DNA from: Magicicada septendecula
Lineage: Eukaryota > Arthropoda > Insecta > Hemiptera > Cicadidae
Direction of reading: 5' to 3'
DNA length: 64,000 bases
Assembly (NCBI GenBank): GCA_034769895.1
Contig: CM068368.1
Coordinates: 337,551,076 to 337,615,075, forward strand
The notes under the pieces: model-generated
What the model was told of the DNA's origin: nothing
The model's input: only the letters and a program-made list of their open reading frames with translations
Databases searched by the model: none
Part shown: piece after piece, positions 46,610 through 59,343 of the stretch
How positions within the stretch are numbered: position 1 is the first letter of the stretch
Layout of the letters: the number at the start of each line of letters is the position of its first letter
Translations under genes and position numbers: made by a program

Positions 46610-49104
46610 TGTTACCGGAAAAGTATGTAATCAGGCATTCTATAGAATACCTAGGCATTTATACAAAGCCTGGATCCAGCCGGCAAAGTATGAAATAAAA
46701 CACATTTCATACATTGCCTAGGGATTGTATAGAATGCCTAACGTCTTCTAGGTAATGTATAGAAGACAATGTGTGCTCTATGGTTTCATGTCACAACATC
46801 AATCCCCCCTCACTCACCCCGTGTCTTTATGTACGCCCCTACCTCCCGTTGATCTTCAGTATAGTAACGTTCGAGATGTCGCAACCACGTGCTGAGTCTA
46901 GTGCTAATGACAGCGTTGCTTTAATGCGAGTTCGATTTGACGCTGACATATCTCAGCTTCAAAGTTCTAGTGCTAAAAACTGTTTTTCTCAGTGATGGTG
47001 ACTATCGTAAGCTAGTGTTGGACGTGCATGCTGATAAGAAGAAAGAACAGAAGGGCCCACGGGATTACTGGCTACCGAATAGGTACGATGTTATGCTTGT
47101 TGAAAATAAAAGCAAACTAATTCATCCTCTCAAGCAAGGTGATAGTGCTATTCAGTTTTATGTCAGTGATACGGAGTTGTTTGATGTACTGCATGAAGCC
47201 CACTTAGCGATAGGCCATGGAGGCAGAGACAGAATGTTAAAAGAACTTTCTATTAAGTATAAAAACATTACACGTCATGATGTTGAACTATACCTTCATT
47301 TGTGTTAGCATTGTCAAAAAAAGTAAAAAGGTATAAAAAAGGGTATAGTCGTAAAACCAATAATTTCATCCGAGTTTAACTCTCGTGGCCAGGTTGACCT
47401 AATCGATTTCCAATCCCAGCCAGACAGAGATTTTAAGTTTGTTATGGTTTATCAGGACCATTTAACCAAATTTGTTGTCCTTCGGGCCCTCAAAACAAAG
47501 ACTTCTGAAGAAGTTGCGTACAACCTTGTTGATATTTTTATGCTATTTGGAGTTCCGTCTATTTTACAGTCTGATAACGGTAGAGAATTTTCTAATAAAA
47601 TTGTAAATAATTTGAAAGAATATTGGCCTCCATTAAAAATTGTACACGGTAAGCCCCAACCGACCAATGGAGTGAGGGCCTACGGTTTGTTCAGTTGATG
47701 AAAAATAGAGCCTTACACTTTTTCTGTAAACGATCACCCTATGAATTACACCCTTTGGATGTAAAGTTAAGGTAGGGCCTACTATATCCTCGATTTCCCA
47801 TGATATGTTAGATAATCTTGAAAGTGAAGAAGATCTCGAATAAGTCGTCAACAATATACAGACTACACAAAATACCGATACCGGCATAACTGAATCTGTC
47901 GACCCTACCATGCCTAATCTAATTCAGGCAACAGAACATGCAACCACTTCAACTGTAAGCATTGATCCTGTAGAGCATTCTAGCGCAGCCAAAACCATCG
48001 ACCCAAATCACCCTTTTGACGCAGCCCAAGAATCCCGCCCAAATCCGACAATGGCACGCTGTGTTTGTTCAAACGGAACTATTGGTTCTGAAAAGTGTGT
48101 AGAGTGCTGCAGAGATATGCATAGTACGTGTGGACATTTTTTGAACACTAGTGGCAATAGTGGAGATAAGTGTGACGATGGCAAGAAGCTGTCTACTCTC
48201 TGCTTCAAAGCAAAAAATGCAACTGAAGAAAGAAAAAGATCAAAATCATTTCTAGAACATCAGGCAAAAAGATGAAATCTGATTCTGACAACAAATTTCC
48301 TCGAGCTCCTGTGGGCGCGTCTGTTCGTGTTCCAATTCCTGAAGTAGACAAGGGGCGGGGAGATCTTCTAAACATCCTAGCAATCGTCGTGAGTGTGACA
48401 GAAGACGGATTTTACAAACTAGGAACCACTAACGGAAAGCAGTTGTACACAAAATCGCAGTTCACTGTATGCTCAAGACCACTAAAGGGGGTTGAAGATG
48501 TTCCTGAACAAGAAACCGCACTTTGTTCTGCTGCTACTGCCCAATCATCAGGATCCGGACAAGGGTTCGTAAAATGTGCGTGCAAGACTAAATGTCAAAA
48601 TAAAAATGTAATTGTGTAAAAAATTAAATAAAGTGTACGGTACTTCAAAATGTCACAGCTCTCTGCCTTGTAATAAGTAGAGTATATTCCATATATTTAG
48701 AATTAATAAACACCAATAACATCTAATGTATTTTTTAAAACCAGATTGGTTAAAAAAAGTTCTTATACAGTATAATTTTAATAAAATAATATCTGAACAT
48801 AATTAAGTAGAGAATAGATAATCTTGAAATGTCATACAAAGTTCTTCTCTGTGTAAAACTAAACAATTATGTGTGATTTTGTAATAAAATGTTTTCATTT
48901 TGACCGTAGTAAGCTTATTTTACACTTTGCCTAGAGAATCACTGGCATTATATAGAATGCCTAGGCAATGTACAGAATGCCTAGGAAAAGTATAAAAAAC
49001 ATTTGAAAAGTATTTTATTATGTAGTTTGCCTAAAAACTCCAGGCATTGTATGAAATGCCTAGGTATTCTATAGATGCCTGGATTACATACTTTGCCGGT
49101 AACA
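46610..49104 (+). mobile_element. Ginger-like DNA transposon with long TIRs
   Basis: The ends are inverted repeats of about 70 bp starting TGTTACCGG (46610) and finishing CCGGTAACA (49104). They include GTATGTAATC and the motif CCTAGGCATT. A 4-bp TATA duplication flanks the element (46606-46609 and 49105-49108). The inside codes for a retroviral-type integrase of the KRBA2-like group seen in Ginger cut-and-paste transposons. TGT...ACA ends, long TIRs and 4-bp target duplications all fit Ginger. Subterminal copies of GCCTAGG at 46650, 46716, 48958, 48978 and 49056 may bind transposase (inference). The gene is broken, so this copy is not autonomous. Confidence 0.87.
46876..48619 (+). pseudogene. 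KRBA2-like (Ginger) integrase-transposase, internally deleted
   Basis: The start is the ATG at 46876 (MSQPRAESS). A frameshift near 46985 leads into the HHCC zinc-binding part (HEAHLAIGHGGRDRMLKE). In-frame stops are at 47306-47308 and 47324-47326. The core resumes at about 47390-47698 with VDLIDFQSQPD, YQDHLTKFV and LQSDNGREF, giving the first two catalytic Asp. Then, after IVHGKPQ, the sequence jumps near 47670 to a later part, so the catalytic Glu block is missing. Two more frames follow, at 47910-48275 (Cys-rich) and 48272-48619 (VRVPIPEVDKGRGD, a C-terminal block ending in CACKTKCQNK). The family is clear and this copy cannot be active. Confidence 0.85.
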
Positions 49105-49613
49105 TATATATTATGAACAAAATGGGAACGTGTTTAGTGACGTTGATAACCCAGTAACATTAAAAAAAATAAACGAAATCACAGTGGTATTAATAATAAT
49201 CCACCTAACGTTGCCAACATTATATATTCATTATAAATTTTAATAAACGTAATAAGTAAAATTTTAAATAATGCTTTAACATAAATACATTAATGATTTA
49301 ATTAAATGTAATATAATATATGTTCAATATATTTTAATAAATTAATTTAAATGTAGCTTAGTAATTTAGTAATTAGTAATGTAGCTTATTTAAATGACTT
49401 AATCAATTTAAGAACTGTAAGATAGACGTTACCTTAAATTATCCGATTTCTTCCTCACAAGATAATTACATAAAGAAATTATTGAAGAATATATGGACGG
49501 ACGTTAGCTGTGTGGCTCTGACTGTCGTCTCTTCATCAGTGACTTAATATGTATGATGAGTATTAGGTAGGCCTAATATGTAAAAATGTAGCCTATACAT
49601 ATAGGCGGCCTAC

Positions 49614-50052
49614 TATGTTTTAAAATAGCGGGAAATTATTTTGTTTTCAAATATTTGAATTTGTTCTTAAGTAAGCAAATTGTTTTTACTATTTTTATAA
49701 ATTTGAATTTCAAAAAATTAAAATAAAATAATTATGTTAAAAGTGCAACGGACATATTTTTCTATATAAAGTATATATATATATATATTGTTTTTTGTGT
49801 ATACAGGTGGGCCATAAATTACCTGACAAAAAAAGTTTTTGAATAACTACCAGTATCAACTGACTTACAACCCATTCTTTGTTTCAAGAGAATAAAATAA
49901 TATAATAGTGCAAAGATACTTACAGAAAAGAATAATAAATTTAATTGTAAAAATACGTTTCTTAGTAAGGAAATGTGGGTCCTTATTAGGATAACATATT
50001 TCGTGCTAGTTTGTTGCTAGTTTTTGCTTTTATGTCTACGTATTAAATGTAT
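49614..50052. repeat. Dispersed repeat, copy 1
   Basis: It shares long blocks with 58477-58893, including AAAAGTGCAACGGACATATT, ACAGGTGGGCCA and TTATTAGGATAACATATTTC, in the same orientation. There is no coding content. The class of element is not identified. Confidence 0.85.
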
Positions 50053-50309
50053 AAAGTTAAATTACATTAAAAGGAATGTTGCACATTGATATACACGCAT
50101 ACACGTATTAGAGAATGACTGAGAAACAGTCAAATGCCAATGGTGATGGTGGCTACATATATTAACATTCTTATTAAGCTTTCTTTGATTTTCTCTATAG
50201 TTGTTTTAACTGCTATTTAATTGTATAGTACTTAAACTGTTCTTTCTTAATTATGACAATAATATTACGGTATTATTATTCATATTAAATTAAAAGTTTT
50301 ATTTTATTT

Positions 50310-50311
<2 letters not shown>

Positions 50312-50388
<77 letters not shown>

Positions 50389-50415
50389 CACACGCACACA
50401 CACACGCACACGCAC
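50312..50415. repeat. (CT)n followed by (CA)n
   Basis: About 75 bp of CT dinucleotides with one TTT interruption, then a short CA-rich stretch. Confidence 0.97.
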
Positions 50416-50852
50416 AACTTCTAATTCTAAAATAGTTTCAAGTACCAGTATTTTAGGCGGCAAAATGGTGACTTGTAAGTTAAGTAATAATGATTAATAG
50501 TAATAAGCATACGATGGGGATAAATATAGCAAGAGTTTATGAAAGTATCTATTCTGGAATCTACAAAATTCGAATTTCTACGAAGAATGGATCGGAGCAA
50601 CCAAAATAGTTTCTGATACTCGCCAATTATAATTTTTTTAAATTGATTTCAATTGCTAATCTTATTCTGATACATTATAACTAATATGTTATAATAAGTC
50701 ATAATTATAGTAAATCAAAATTGCTTAATCAAAACCTTTAAAATTTAGAATACCTAAATTGTACACTCACTACTCAACACAGCTTTTTTATTGGTTGATT
50801 GTGCTATCCCGTATAACACGGTTCATTCACGTGGTATGGTTCTGATATGTTG

Positions 50853-50956
<104 letters not shown>

Positions 50957-51200
50957 AAAGGCACAAATAAGCCGTATATTATCCGTTAGATATTTTCCAG
51001 ACCAGATATTTTCCAATTAAAATTTATTGAGATTTGTTGCTCACTGCTTGGTCAAATGAAAAAAAATTGTGTCACTTATCGATTAAAAAATTTACTGCAA
51101 ATAATCCTAAATCGTAAATTTTAAAAGTAATCAGAGTTCATAAATTTTTTGCTACTCGTTTGTTTAGAACTTACCAATATTCTATCGATGTCAGCAGTAG

Positions 51201-51232
51201 CTGTGTGTGTGTGTGTGTGCGTGTGTGTGTGT
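51201..51232. repeat. (GT)n microsatellite
   Basis: A short GT run with one GC interruption. Confidence 0.95.
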
Positions 51233-52363
51233 AGAGGGGAAGAACCCCATACTTGGGTTTATACCCTAAACAATTTGCCATTAGTCAAACACCGCACAAC
51301 TTCCGTTTTCAATAAAACATCATTGATATCTGAAGGCCGTCGCAACTATGCAATATCCGCATTCATTCTGCTATAAACTCTTCTGCAATTTTAATTTAGC
51401 GCCGTGTTTTCGATCCTGACAGCACTTGACAATGGGCTTGGTTTAAATTGATTACGTTAACCATTTGTATCAAATGGTCAGCCGCTGTACAATGTAGCGT
51501 ATAGAGATAAGTCTGCTAACGCTAATTCTGTTTTGCATGAAACAATTGTTTTCATATTTATTGAATGAAATTTTCGGTCGCCGGCTAATTAAGCGATTCG
51601 GAAAATTTTTTTAATATAAAAATGTGCGTTCAGCTATCGGGTCGTATTTGATGAACAGATGATAGAAGAATATACGCTAAATAACTGAATTTTATTAAAA
51701 CAAAATGTAAAAGTGGTCCGGACTTTCATGTTCTTAAATTCATGACCGTCAAGTCATGACAGATTTATTTTAGGCCTTCTTATAACAACATTATGCTTAT
51801 TATTTCTTTTGTTTTCAACTATGATGGTTACAGGATAACGTGGTTATGTTGTTGATGCATAATTCCGCTATCAGTCCTCCCATCAGTTTTCTCTGTAAAA
51901 CTATTCTATATCCGACATTTCCATTATATATTCTACAATATTTTTTCTTATTTGTCCTTTTGTTCTCCGAGTTTAATGTTTAGTGAGGGAAAATTTGAAC
52001 GTTTATTTTTAATATTTTTGTCTGGGCTATTATGCATCTGTTTTTCTAGTTTTAAGTGTTTGTTTGATCTTTCGTCCATCAAAACTTTGCTTATCAGTTA
52101 TTTACAAATACTTGTTTTAGCTCTATATCTTGAAGATGATCTGATTTATATTCTTCACTTCTATTTTCTTTTTGTCCATATTCGTGTCAAATTCACAAAA
52201 TACTTTTTGCATGCAATCAGATTATACTACGGATTACTTTCACATTAGGCCAAAAAAACATAACCTAATGGAGCCTAACAGACCCAATCTTTTATATGGT
52301 GCAAACTGTTGTACGTATAACTGTTATAATTGTTACGCTGAAGAGATAGCAAATATGCGTAAA

Positions 52364-53300
52364 CAGTGGCGGCTCGTCCATTAGGTTCAATGGCTCAGTG
52401 AACCCCCCAAATAATTTAAATATGTTTAAGGATATATTGAGAGAATGGTTTCATATTTAAATAACGAGATTTTGAAATTAATCTTGTTGAATGAGCAATA
52501 ATCGATTCGCGTAATAGGCGAATTGCTCGCTACTACTGCTTGGAGGTGTAAAGCAGCTCTCAGCACCTCCTAGACTGTGTAGACAGTTTTCGAGGGGAAA
52601 ATCATTATACCCAAAATTACACTCAACTGACGCTAAACCGAAGTGTTAGCGACAGAGACGAATAGTTCCGACGAGGGCCGAACCGCCCCGACCGGAAATG
52701 TCAACATTTTCATAATACCGCCATTCGCCATTATTATGATTTTTACCACATGATTTGTCCGTTTGCCTTCAGTTTTGTGTCAGACTTCTCTATTTCATTT
52801 AGTATGTAATGAAAATATGTATAGTGTAGTCTTAAAATCAAAAATTTACAGGCATCGCACAAATGCAATGCACAGAGAAGGGCATTGAAAATGCTTCAAT
52901 AAATCTAAAAATATATATATATATATATTTATTTTTTTCTTCATTTACCAATGTACAGATTATAAGTTAAATGTAGTCGCATTCATAAGCGAAGTTTTAT
53001 ACGTTATTGACAACAAAGAAGTAGTTTCTATGGAAACTCACCGGTTCCCATTTTCGATCACGCACCAGCGATCGGCCGCAAATGTGCTACACGTCTTCAA
53101 TGTTAATAAAATAGTGAAGTCTTTGTACTCCGAAAATAAAGTGTGTTTAATGTAGTCGTTAAAAAAATAATTATAGTAACGTTAGGCTGACCGAAGCGTT
53201 TGTAACCTCCAAGTGCTTGTTGGTGTTTTTTGTGTATTCAGTGTTCAGGTATTTCTTATTTTTGTGTTCGGTTCATTGGGTGATTTGGTAAACGAATAGT
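52364..53300 (+). mobile_element. 5' end of a hAT-like element
   Basis: CAGTGGCGGCTCGTCCATTA at 52364 has the CAG/GGCG terminus usual for hAT transposons. It lies about 0.9 kb upstream of a hAT-type zinc finger in the same orientation. GGTTCA and TGAACC just inside (52383-52408) form a subterminal inverted repeat. The matching 3' end was not found in the window, so the element is truncated or its end has diverged. Confidence 0.5.
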
Positions 53301-53760
53301 GTTCAATCTATTTTAAAAACAAATTTTCTTCTCTCTCTTTTGAAGATAAATGCAAAATTAAGGAACTCGGTAGGCCGCTTCCTATTTTAAATATTAAAGA
53401 GAAACAAACTGTAAAAGAAACGGAATATTTTCGTTCCTTCAAAACTAGTATATGTGATAAGAATAACGGTATATGTGGGTATAACATTAGTAACCGTTTT
53501 TATTGTTTCCCATGTTTATTGTTTGCCAAAGTTCAATCTATTTTAAAAACAAATTTTCTTCTCTCTCTTTTGAAGATAAATGCAAAATTAAGGAACTCGG
53601 TAGGCCGCTTCCTATTTTAAATATTAAAGAGAAACAAACTGTAAAAGAAACGGAATATTTTCGTTCCTTCAAAACTAGTATATGTGATAAGAATAACGGG
53701 ATATGTGGGTATAACATTAGTAACCGTTTTTATTGTTTCCCATGTTTATTGTTTGCCAAA
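53301..53760. repeat. 230-bp perfect tandem duplication
   Basis: Units 53301-53530 and 53531-53760 differ at one position that I can see (GGTATATG versus GGGATATG). Such identity means a very recent duplication or an assembly artefact. Confidence 0.95.
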
Positions 53761-53970
53761 GTTCATCAGTTATTTCTTAATGTTGCGACCCACCCCGTGT
53801 GTTATTTGGAATGTGATAATTACTCTTATCTTAGTAGAAACATTCCGACATTGAACCTCCAACTGTCAGAACCACGAGCTGCCTCTGTGCGTACAGACAT
53901 TGGTAGAAGGGCCTTTCATTCATTCTTACTTTGTAAGGTCCCACAGAAAACTACTACAGAAAAGATTTAG
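53301..53970 (+). pseudogene. hAT/ZMYM1-like transposase N-terminal fragment with tandem duplication
   Basis: The frame reads IKELGRPLPILNIKE, then KNNGICGYNISNRFYCFPC followed by LLFAKV. This is the TTF-type zinc-finger region found at the start of ZMYM1-like hAT transposases. The DNA coding for it occurs twice in tandem (53301-53530 and 53531-53760). After the second copy the protein leaves the family and ends at 53968-53970 without a catalytic domain. A further stretch at 54141-54329 has no recognisable motif. This is a dead fragment. Confidence 0.65.
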
Positions 53971-55863
53971 TCAAAGTCCCGCCGCAAAACTACTACAGAA
54001 AAATTTTATTCAAAACATCTACACCGAATTAACAAAAACTCTGGAATTATGGTACGATGATTAATATCTGTGTGAGTTCTGTGTTCAACTGAGAGAGAGG
54101 CCACAGCGTTCCGGGAAAAATTTAAACAAGTGTCGACCGATTGGTTTATCCTACAGCATCGGTGGACTTCCGGATTCGGATTCCTCTCCTTACATTTACT
54201 GATGGAATCATAGATGGTAAATTGCAACAAGTGTTAAGAATGTTAGAACACCAGGATAGTTCAGACGCTCTTCTTCAAGGTCTCCAGTTTGAATCTGCTA
54301 TGTCATTAATAATTGTCATCATATTTTAGTCAGACAGCTCCAGTATCACTATTACTGTCATAGGAAAAACAATCTAAGATGTCAATAGCGCCATAACGAC
54401 TTTTTAAACCATGGGAAAAAGATAGGAAGGTTTCTTCTTCTTCTTCTTCTTCTTCTTTGTCTATCTCGGTCCCCCCCCCCCACCCGAACGTTCGCATAAC
54501 TACAACTAGAGCTTGACAATTTTGCTGCTACGCGGCAAAGCTGTCCAGTACGTCTTGTTCTGAAACCATACTCCCACTTCACTCATTTCCTTATTTGAGC
54601 CGGTACTTCAGAGATATTAACTGTGAAACAATAATACACAAAATCTAGTCATTCAAATGCAAATAGACGACCAACATCTTTTTTATTTTCTTGTGCGTAT
54701 GTGTATTAAAACAAACACTAACACACACGCACATTTATGTGGACACAGTTCATTTGGAAAACATTGTTTTAATCTTTCAACACTTTCTTAATTTTGTTTT
54801 CCTTCGTTGAGTAATAATGTTCAGTCTTCTGGAATACTTTTTCCTATTCAGAACAAATACTACCATTCACATAATACTACCATTCACATAATACTACCAT
54901 TCACATAATTATGGAACACAGACGGTTTTTCGTACTATTACAACAAAAAGCTTTTCAGAAATTATTTATTATATTACTATTCTGTTTTGAGAGTATGCAT
55001 TACTTTTGCTTGTCTACTGTAAAAAGTAATAAATTTCTGTAAATAGTCTTTTATTACCTATTACTTCAGTACTATCTTTTTTATACCACTAAGGAAGGCA
55101 TTATAGACGTAAAATAATTCCTTTGATCAACAAAAATTAATAATAATGTGATGTATTTTATTATAAAAAAAAATTTGTTGACCACTAAATAATCAAAACA
55201 GATAACTTTAAAAATTGGCTTCAGTTGTCAACGTTAACGAAGGTAATAAATTATTTTGGAGATCATGCAACGTAGTCGTGTAATTACGTTAATTCATATC
55301 TGTTAACTACAAATGGGTGTAATTATTGTTAGCGACATCAAGTTATTACTCTAATTTTCCGTTTTTGTTGAGTGTCTACAATTAGTTTACCATAATAATA
55401 AGCCGTCTTCAGTTAATCTCATTCATACAATATTATATCCTAAGTCAGCTACTTAAATTTGTACGTAACCTTCCGATGAGAATGGCATCTCCGGGGGCAA
55501 TAACACGTTGTACATCGAAATCTGATGTTCGATCGTCAGGCTTCGGAAGGAGGTGGAGTACAACTTAGTCTGATTCCAGTAGTAAACTGAAGATTTGAAT
55601 GAACGTTTTTTGCTTTTCAAGTTGTATATGTTTATGAGTCTTTTAACTTGCGTCTTTTGACGGAAGTTTTTGATATCGACTTTGAATAATGTCCTTATTT
55701 ATTTTCCATTCTAATTTTCTTCTTGCCGTTATTTCCGCTTTTAATGGTGTTATGTTGTAGCTGTCTTTTTAAGCAGTCTACAAACATATAGTAGTTTCTG
55801 TGTATTTTCCATATTTTTTCTTTGCATGACGTGCTAATAATCCTGTATTGGGTGGATTGATAT
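53971..55863. other. Interval without recognisable gene
   Basis: Contains (TTC)n at 54432-54457, a C-run at 54471-54481, three 17-bp copies of ACTACCATTCACATAAT at about 54859-54910, and the second copy of a dispersed repeat (54885-55055, partner 46305-46465). No gene supported. Confidence 0.6.
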
Positions 55864-56433
55864 TGTTACGACGGTCTACTTGATCGTCGTAGGTACAGTG
55901 GAAAACAAAATAAGTACAAGACACCAATTAAGTCACTATCACCAGCTTTAATTTTTACAGTTCGTTGTTAACAGTTCGTAATTAACAACACAGTCTCCTG
56001 CAGCAAATCAAATAAAAAATTGTTCACACGCAATAAAATGTCCAGTAATATTAAACAAAATTGTATTACAATATAACGCCTGATTATAAAACACAACACT
56101 TCACTAATAACCACTTGAACGCACACAGTAATATCGCTTGTAATCGCGCGACAATAACTGGAAACTAAGCAGCAGGTATGGGTTATTTATAGTCTACTGT
56201 GTTCCATAACATGCGTCTTTAACAAGCCATCGAAAATTCTAGAGGACACTTCAGCGCGACCTTCGCAGAAACACGCACCGCTGGGCTAATTGAGATGGTT
56301 CCAGAACGCACGAGACGTGCCGCATTACGTAATACTGCCTCACATGTCAAGTGTCACGTAGGCCACCGCATTACATTCCGGATCCCTCTGGAACGTTCGA
56401 TAAACACGTAGATTGTTCTGTGATGTCGTAACA
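55864..56433. mobile_element. Short solo LTR, copy 1 (570 bp)
   Basis: It begins TGTTACGACGGTCTACT and ends GATGTCGTAACA, with a 9-bp inverted terminus TGTTACGAC/GTCGTAACA. ATAT flanks both sides (55860-55863 and 56434-56437). A related copy is at 61390-61934. Size, TG...CA ends and the 4-bp duplication fit a solo gypsy-type LTR; a MITE is the alternative. A TATA box on the minus strand (CTATAAATAA, about 56189-56198) suggests minus orientation. Confidence 0.7.
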
Positions 56434-58476
56434 ATATTATGGGTCGCTGTATAGTAAACGTTAGGTCTTAATAACGTAAGACACTAGCTCTAATCAATAC
56501 TAGGTACCTGCTTTGTACATTTAATACTAATATAAAGTAATATTAGTAGAAAAGAGGAAGTTACAGGAATCTTTCTCCAGTCAAAGCCTCCCAGATCACG
56601 GGGAGGCAAAACACTACAACTCTTATTTAGAGACGTTACAGCGTCTTGAATATGTGGTAGGTATGTACTGGCATTTGGTCTTTAACAACATAACAAATTT
56701 AAAAGCCCATATAAGACAATACCAAAAAGAGTTGTGTCTACTAACTTACTAATAAAACGGGGACGGTACCTCTAATCGTAGTCTTTAAGAACAACAGATC
56801 AGGAAAGTTTAGTTTCTAACTTTCCCCCCTCCGGGGTGTTATATTCATGACACGCGTAGAAACAGCATAATAATTGTTTCTTTACCCACAGACTGTCCCA
56901 ATTCGCTTCACACACGCACACACACACACACACACACATCAGTATGCTCCTATCTACCTGCCAACGATTTGTTTATATTAGTAGACTGATAAAATATATG
57001 TAAATAACTTGAAAATACTGAGACAGTAATGTCGCTTGACTTGCACTGAGCAATCCAGTTATTCAATGAAGTGAGTAGTTTTAATTCCAGAAATGAGTGA
57101 AGCATTTGTTTTGCCAATCATTTTCTTTGTGGTTCAGCAGTTCACTAGTGGCATCGTTTAACAATACACCGGGTGAAGTAGTATTATTGCCAAGTACAAG
57201 GTAGCACAACCATTATCAACCCCTTCAACGCCACCTATACTAATTATATCCATTAAGAGGCTAGTGTAATCTTTGTTTATTGTCAGCGCAAACAATAAAC
57301 GTTAAACACTTCTTGAATTCTGTTTTCTCTTTGGAGGTTTTTGATCATCCAAATCACACATTATCTTTTGTCTTTTGAAACATTACGTCTAAATAAGCAG
57401 ATTTATTACTATTACTCCAAACCATTCACCAAGGATGTTGTCTTAAAGCACTCCTTCACCTCGATTTTTTATCGAACACATAAAAATTAATGAATACATA
57501 CTTACTACAGTACTTTTTATAAATATGCTTAATGTTCCCCAGTCTCCAGCCCAATACTAAGAAAAACTCAGTTTCTTAATAATAAAATGAGTTCTACTTT
57601 TTAACTCTGTTTTTTTAACATTTTTACCATAAATATTCTTATTCTAATAATATTATTAATATTTCTTCTGTCAAAAAAATCTGTAATTTCCTTTTTAACA
57701 CTACTAACTCTAACACTTCTATATTCTATAATGTCATCTTGTCCAGCGTCAAAACTCGCTGGGAAAATATTCAAAAGTGAAAACTCGCGAAAAAACATCT
57801 TTCTAGTAAGACAGTTTACGCTGTTTATCTGGGTGTGAGCGTTCTGATAAAATATGTGTCAATCCAATGTATATGCTAGTAGTTTTTCGAATTATGCTAC
57901 AAACGTAAGAAAACACAGAGAAAAGAGTGAAGGCGTAAAAATGGAAAAGCGGGAAAATAGAAAGAAACACGATTATTGGAAAAACGAAAGAGGAACAGCA
58001 GAAAGAAGAATAATAACTGGCAACTGAACACAGGTGACAAGCAGAACACCATAGTATGAAGAATCAAGCAATATATCTTTATACTATGATATAAAATCAT
58101 ATCTTTTCATATGATATATGAAATATATCGTAATATCGCTTGACATGCACTGACCAATCCAGTTATTCAATGAAGCGAGTGAAGCATATGTTGTCCTTTA
58201 TAGAGGACCTTAAATAGAAGAATCAATGTTAATCATGAAAAAACGAAATATCTTTTCCTGTATGCTAGAAAAGCTTCAACTAAAAATTAAGGTCGGCTTG
58301 AAAAAATGCACTTTTTAAGTGTGCATAAAGTGTAAAAGTGTTTGCGAGGTTCGATCATTGACGTCGTTTTTGTTCATTGATAATTTTAAAACAATTATGT
58401 TGATATTTTAATGAAGTTTGTTATCATCATCAGGATCTGTATACGGACAATACAGAAATAATTATTAAAATCTATT

Positions 58477-58893
58477 ATGTTTTAAAATATCTGAAAATTA
58501 TTTTGTTTTAAAATATTTTAATTTGTTTTTAAGTAAGCAAATTGTTTTCACTATTTTTATAAATTTTAATTTCAAAAAATGAAAATCATAAAAATATGTT
58601 AAAAGTGCAACGGACATATTTTTCTATATAAAGTGTATAGATATATTTCTCTGTGTATACAGGTGGGCCACAGTTACCTAACAACAAAACCAGTATCAAG
58701 TGACTTTCAACCCACTCATTGTTTCAAAAAAATAAAATAATAGAATAGTGCAAAGATATTTACTGAAAAGAATAATAAATTTAATTCTAAAATACGTTTA
58801 ACAGTAAGAAAATGTGAGTCCTTATTAGGATAACATATTTCGTGCCGATTTTGGTATGTTGCTAGTTTTTGCTTTTATGTCTACGTATTAAAT
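58477..58893. repeat. Dispersed repeat, copy 2
   Basis: Partner of 49614-50052 in the same orientation. The copies are diverged by substitutions and small indels. Confidence 0.85.
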
Positions 58894-59293
58894 GGTACAA
58901 TTAAATGTCTACGGAATATTATATTTTTTGTACGAATAACAATATACGTGTAATAGTTATTATTATTCTTTATGTAAAACACACACGCGTGGGCGCGCGC
59001 GCATTTACACAAAAACGCTCATTTCAGGTATAGCCCTGTTAATTGTTTTTTTGTATTGCCGTCGTCAAACTTTTATTTATTAATTCACGATCGCTACTAA
59101 ATTAAGGATAACTTTACTTTGCCACACGCTGTATTAGAGAAATAACATTAATTGAGATTAGAAAATTAATTAAAGATCCTAACGGAAGAAAAGTGCAGTA
59201 AACATCAACAAAAATATTAAGAACATGACATAGAATAATAATAATTTGATCGGACAAGCAAAGAGATTACAGACTGCCTGCGAATAACGCACT

Positions 59294-59305
59294 TCTCTCT
59301 CTCTG

Positions 59306-59341
<36 letters not shown>
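59294..59341. repeat. (CT)n(CA)n microsatellite
   Basis: A compound CT then CA dinucleotide run. Confidence 0.95.
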
Positions 59342-59343
<2 letters not shown>

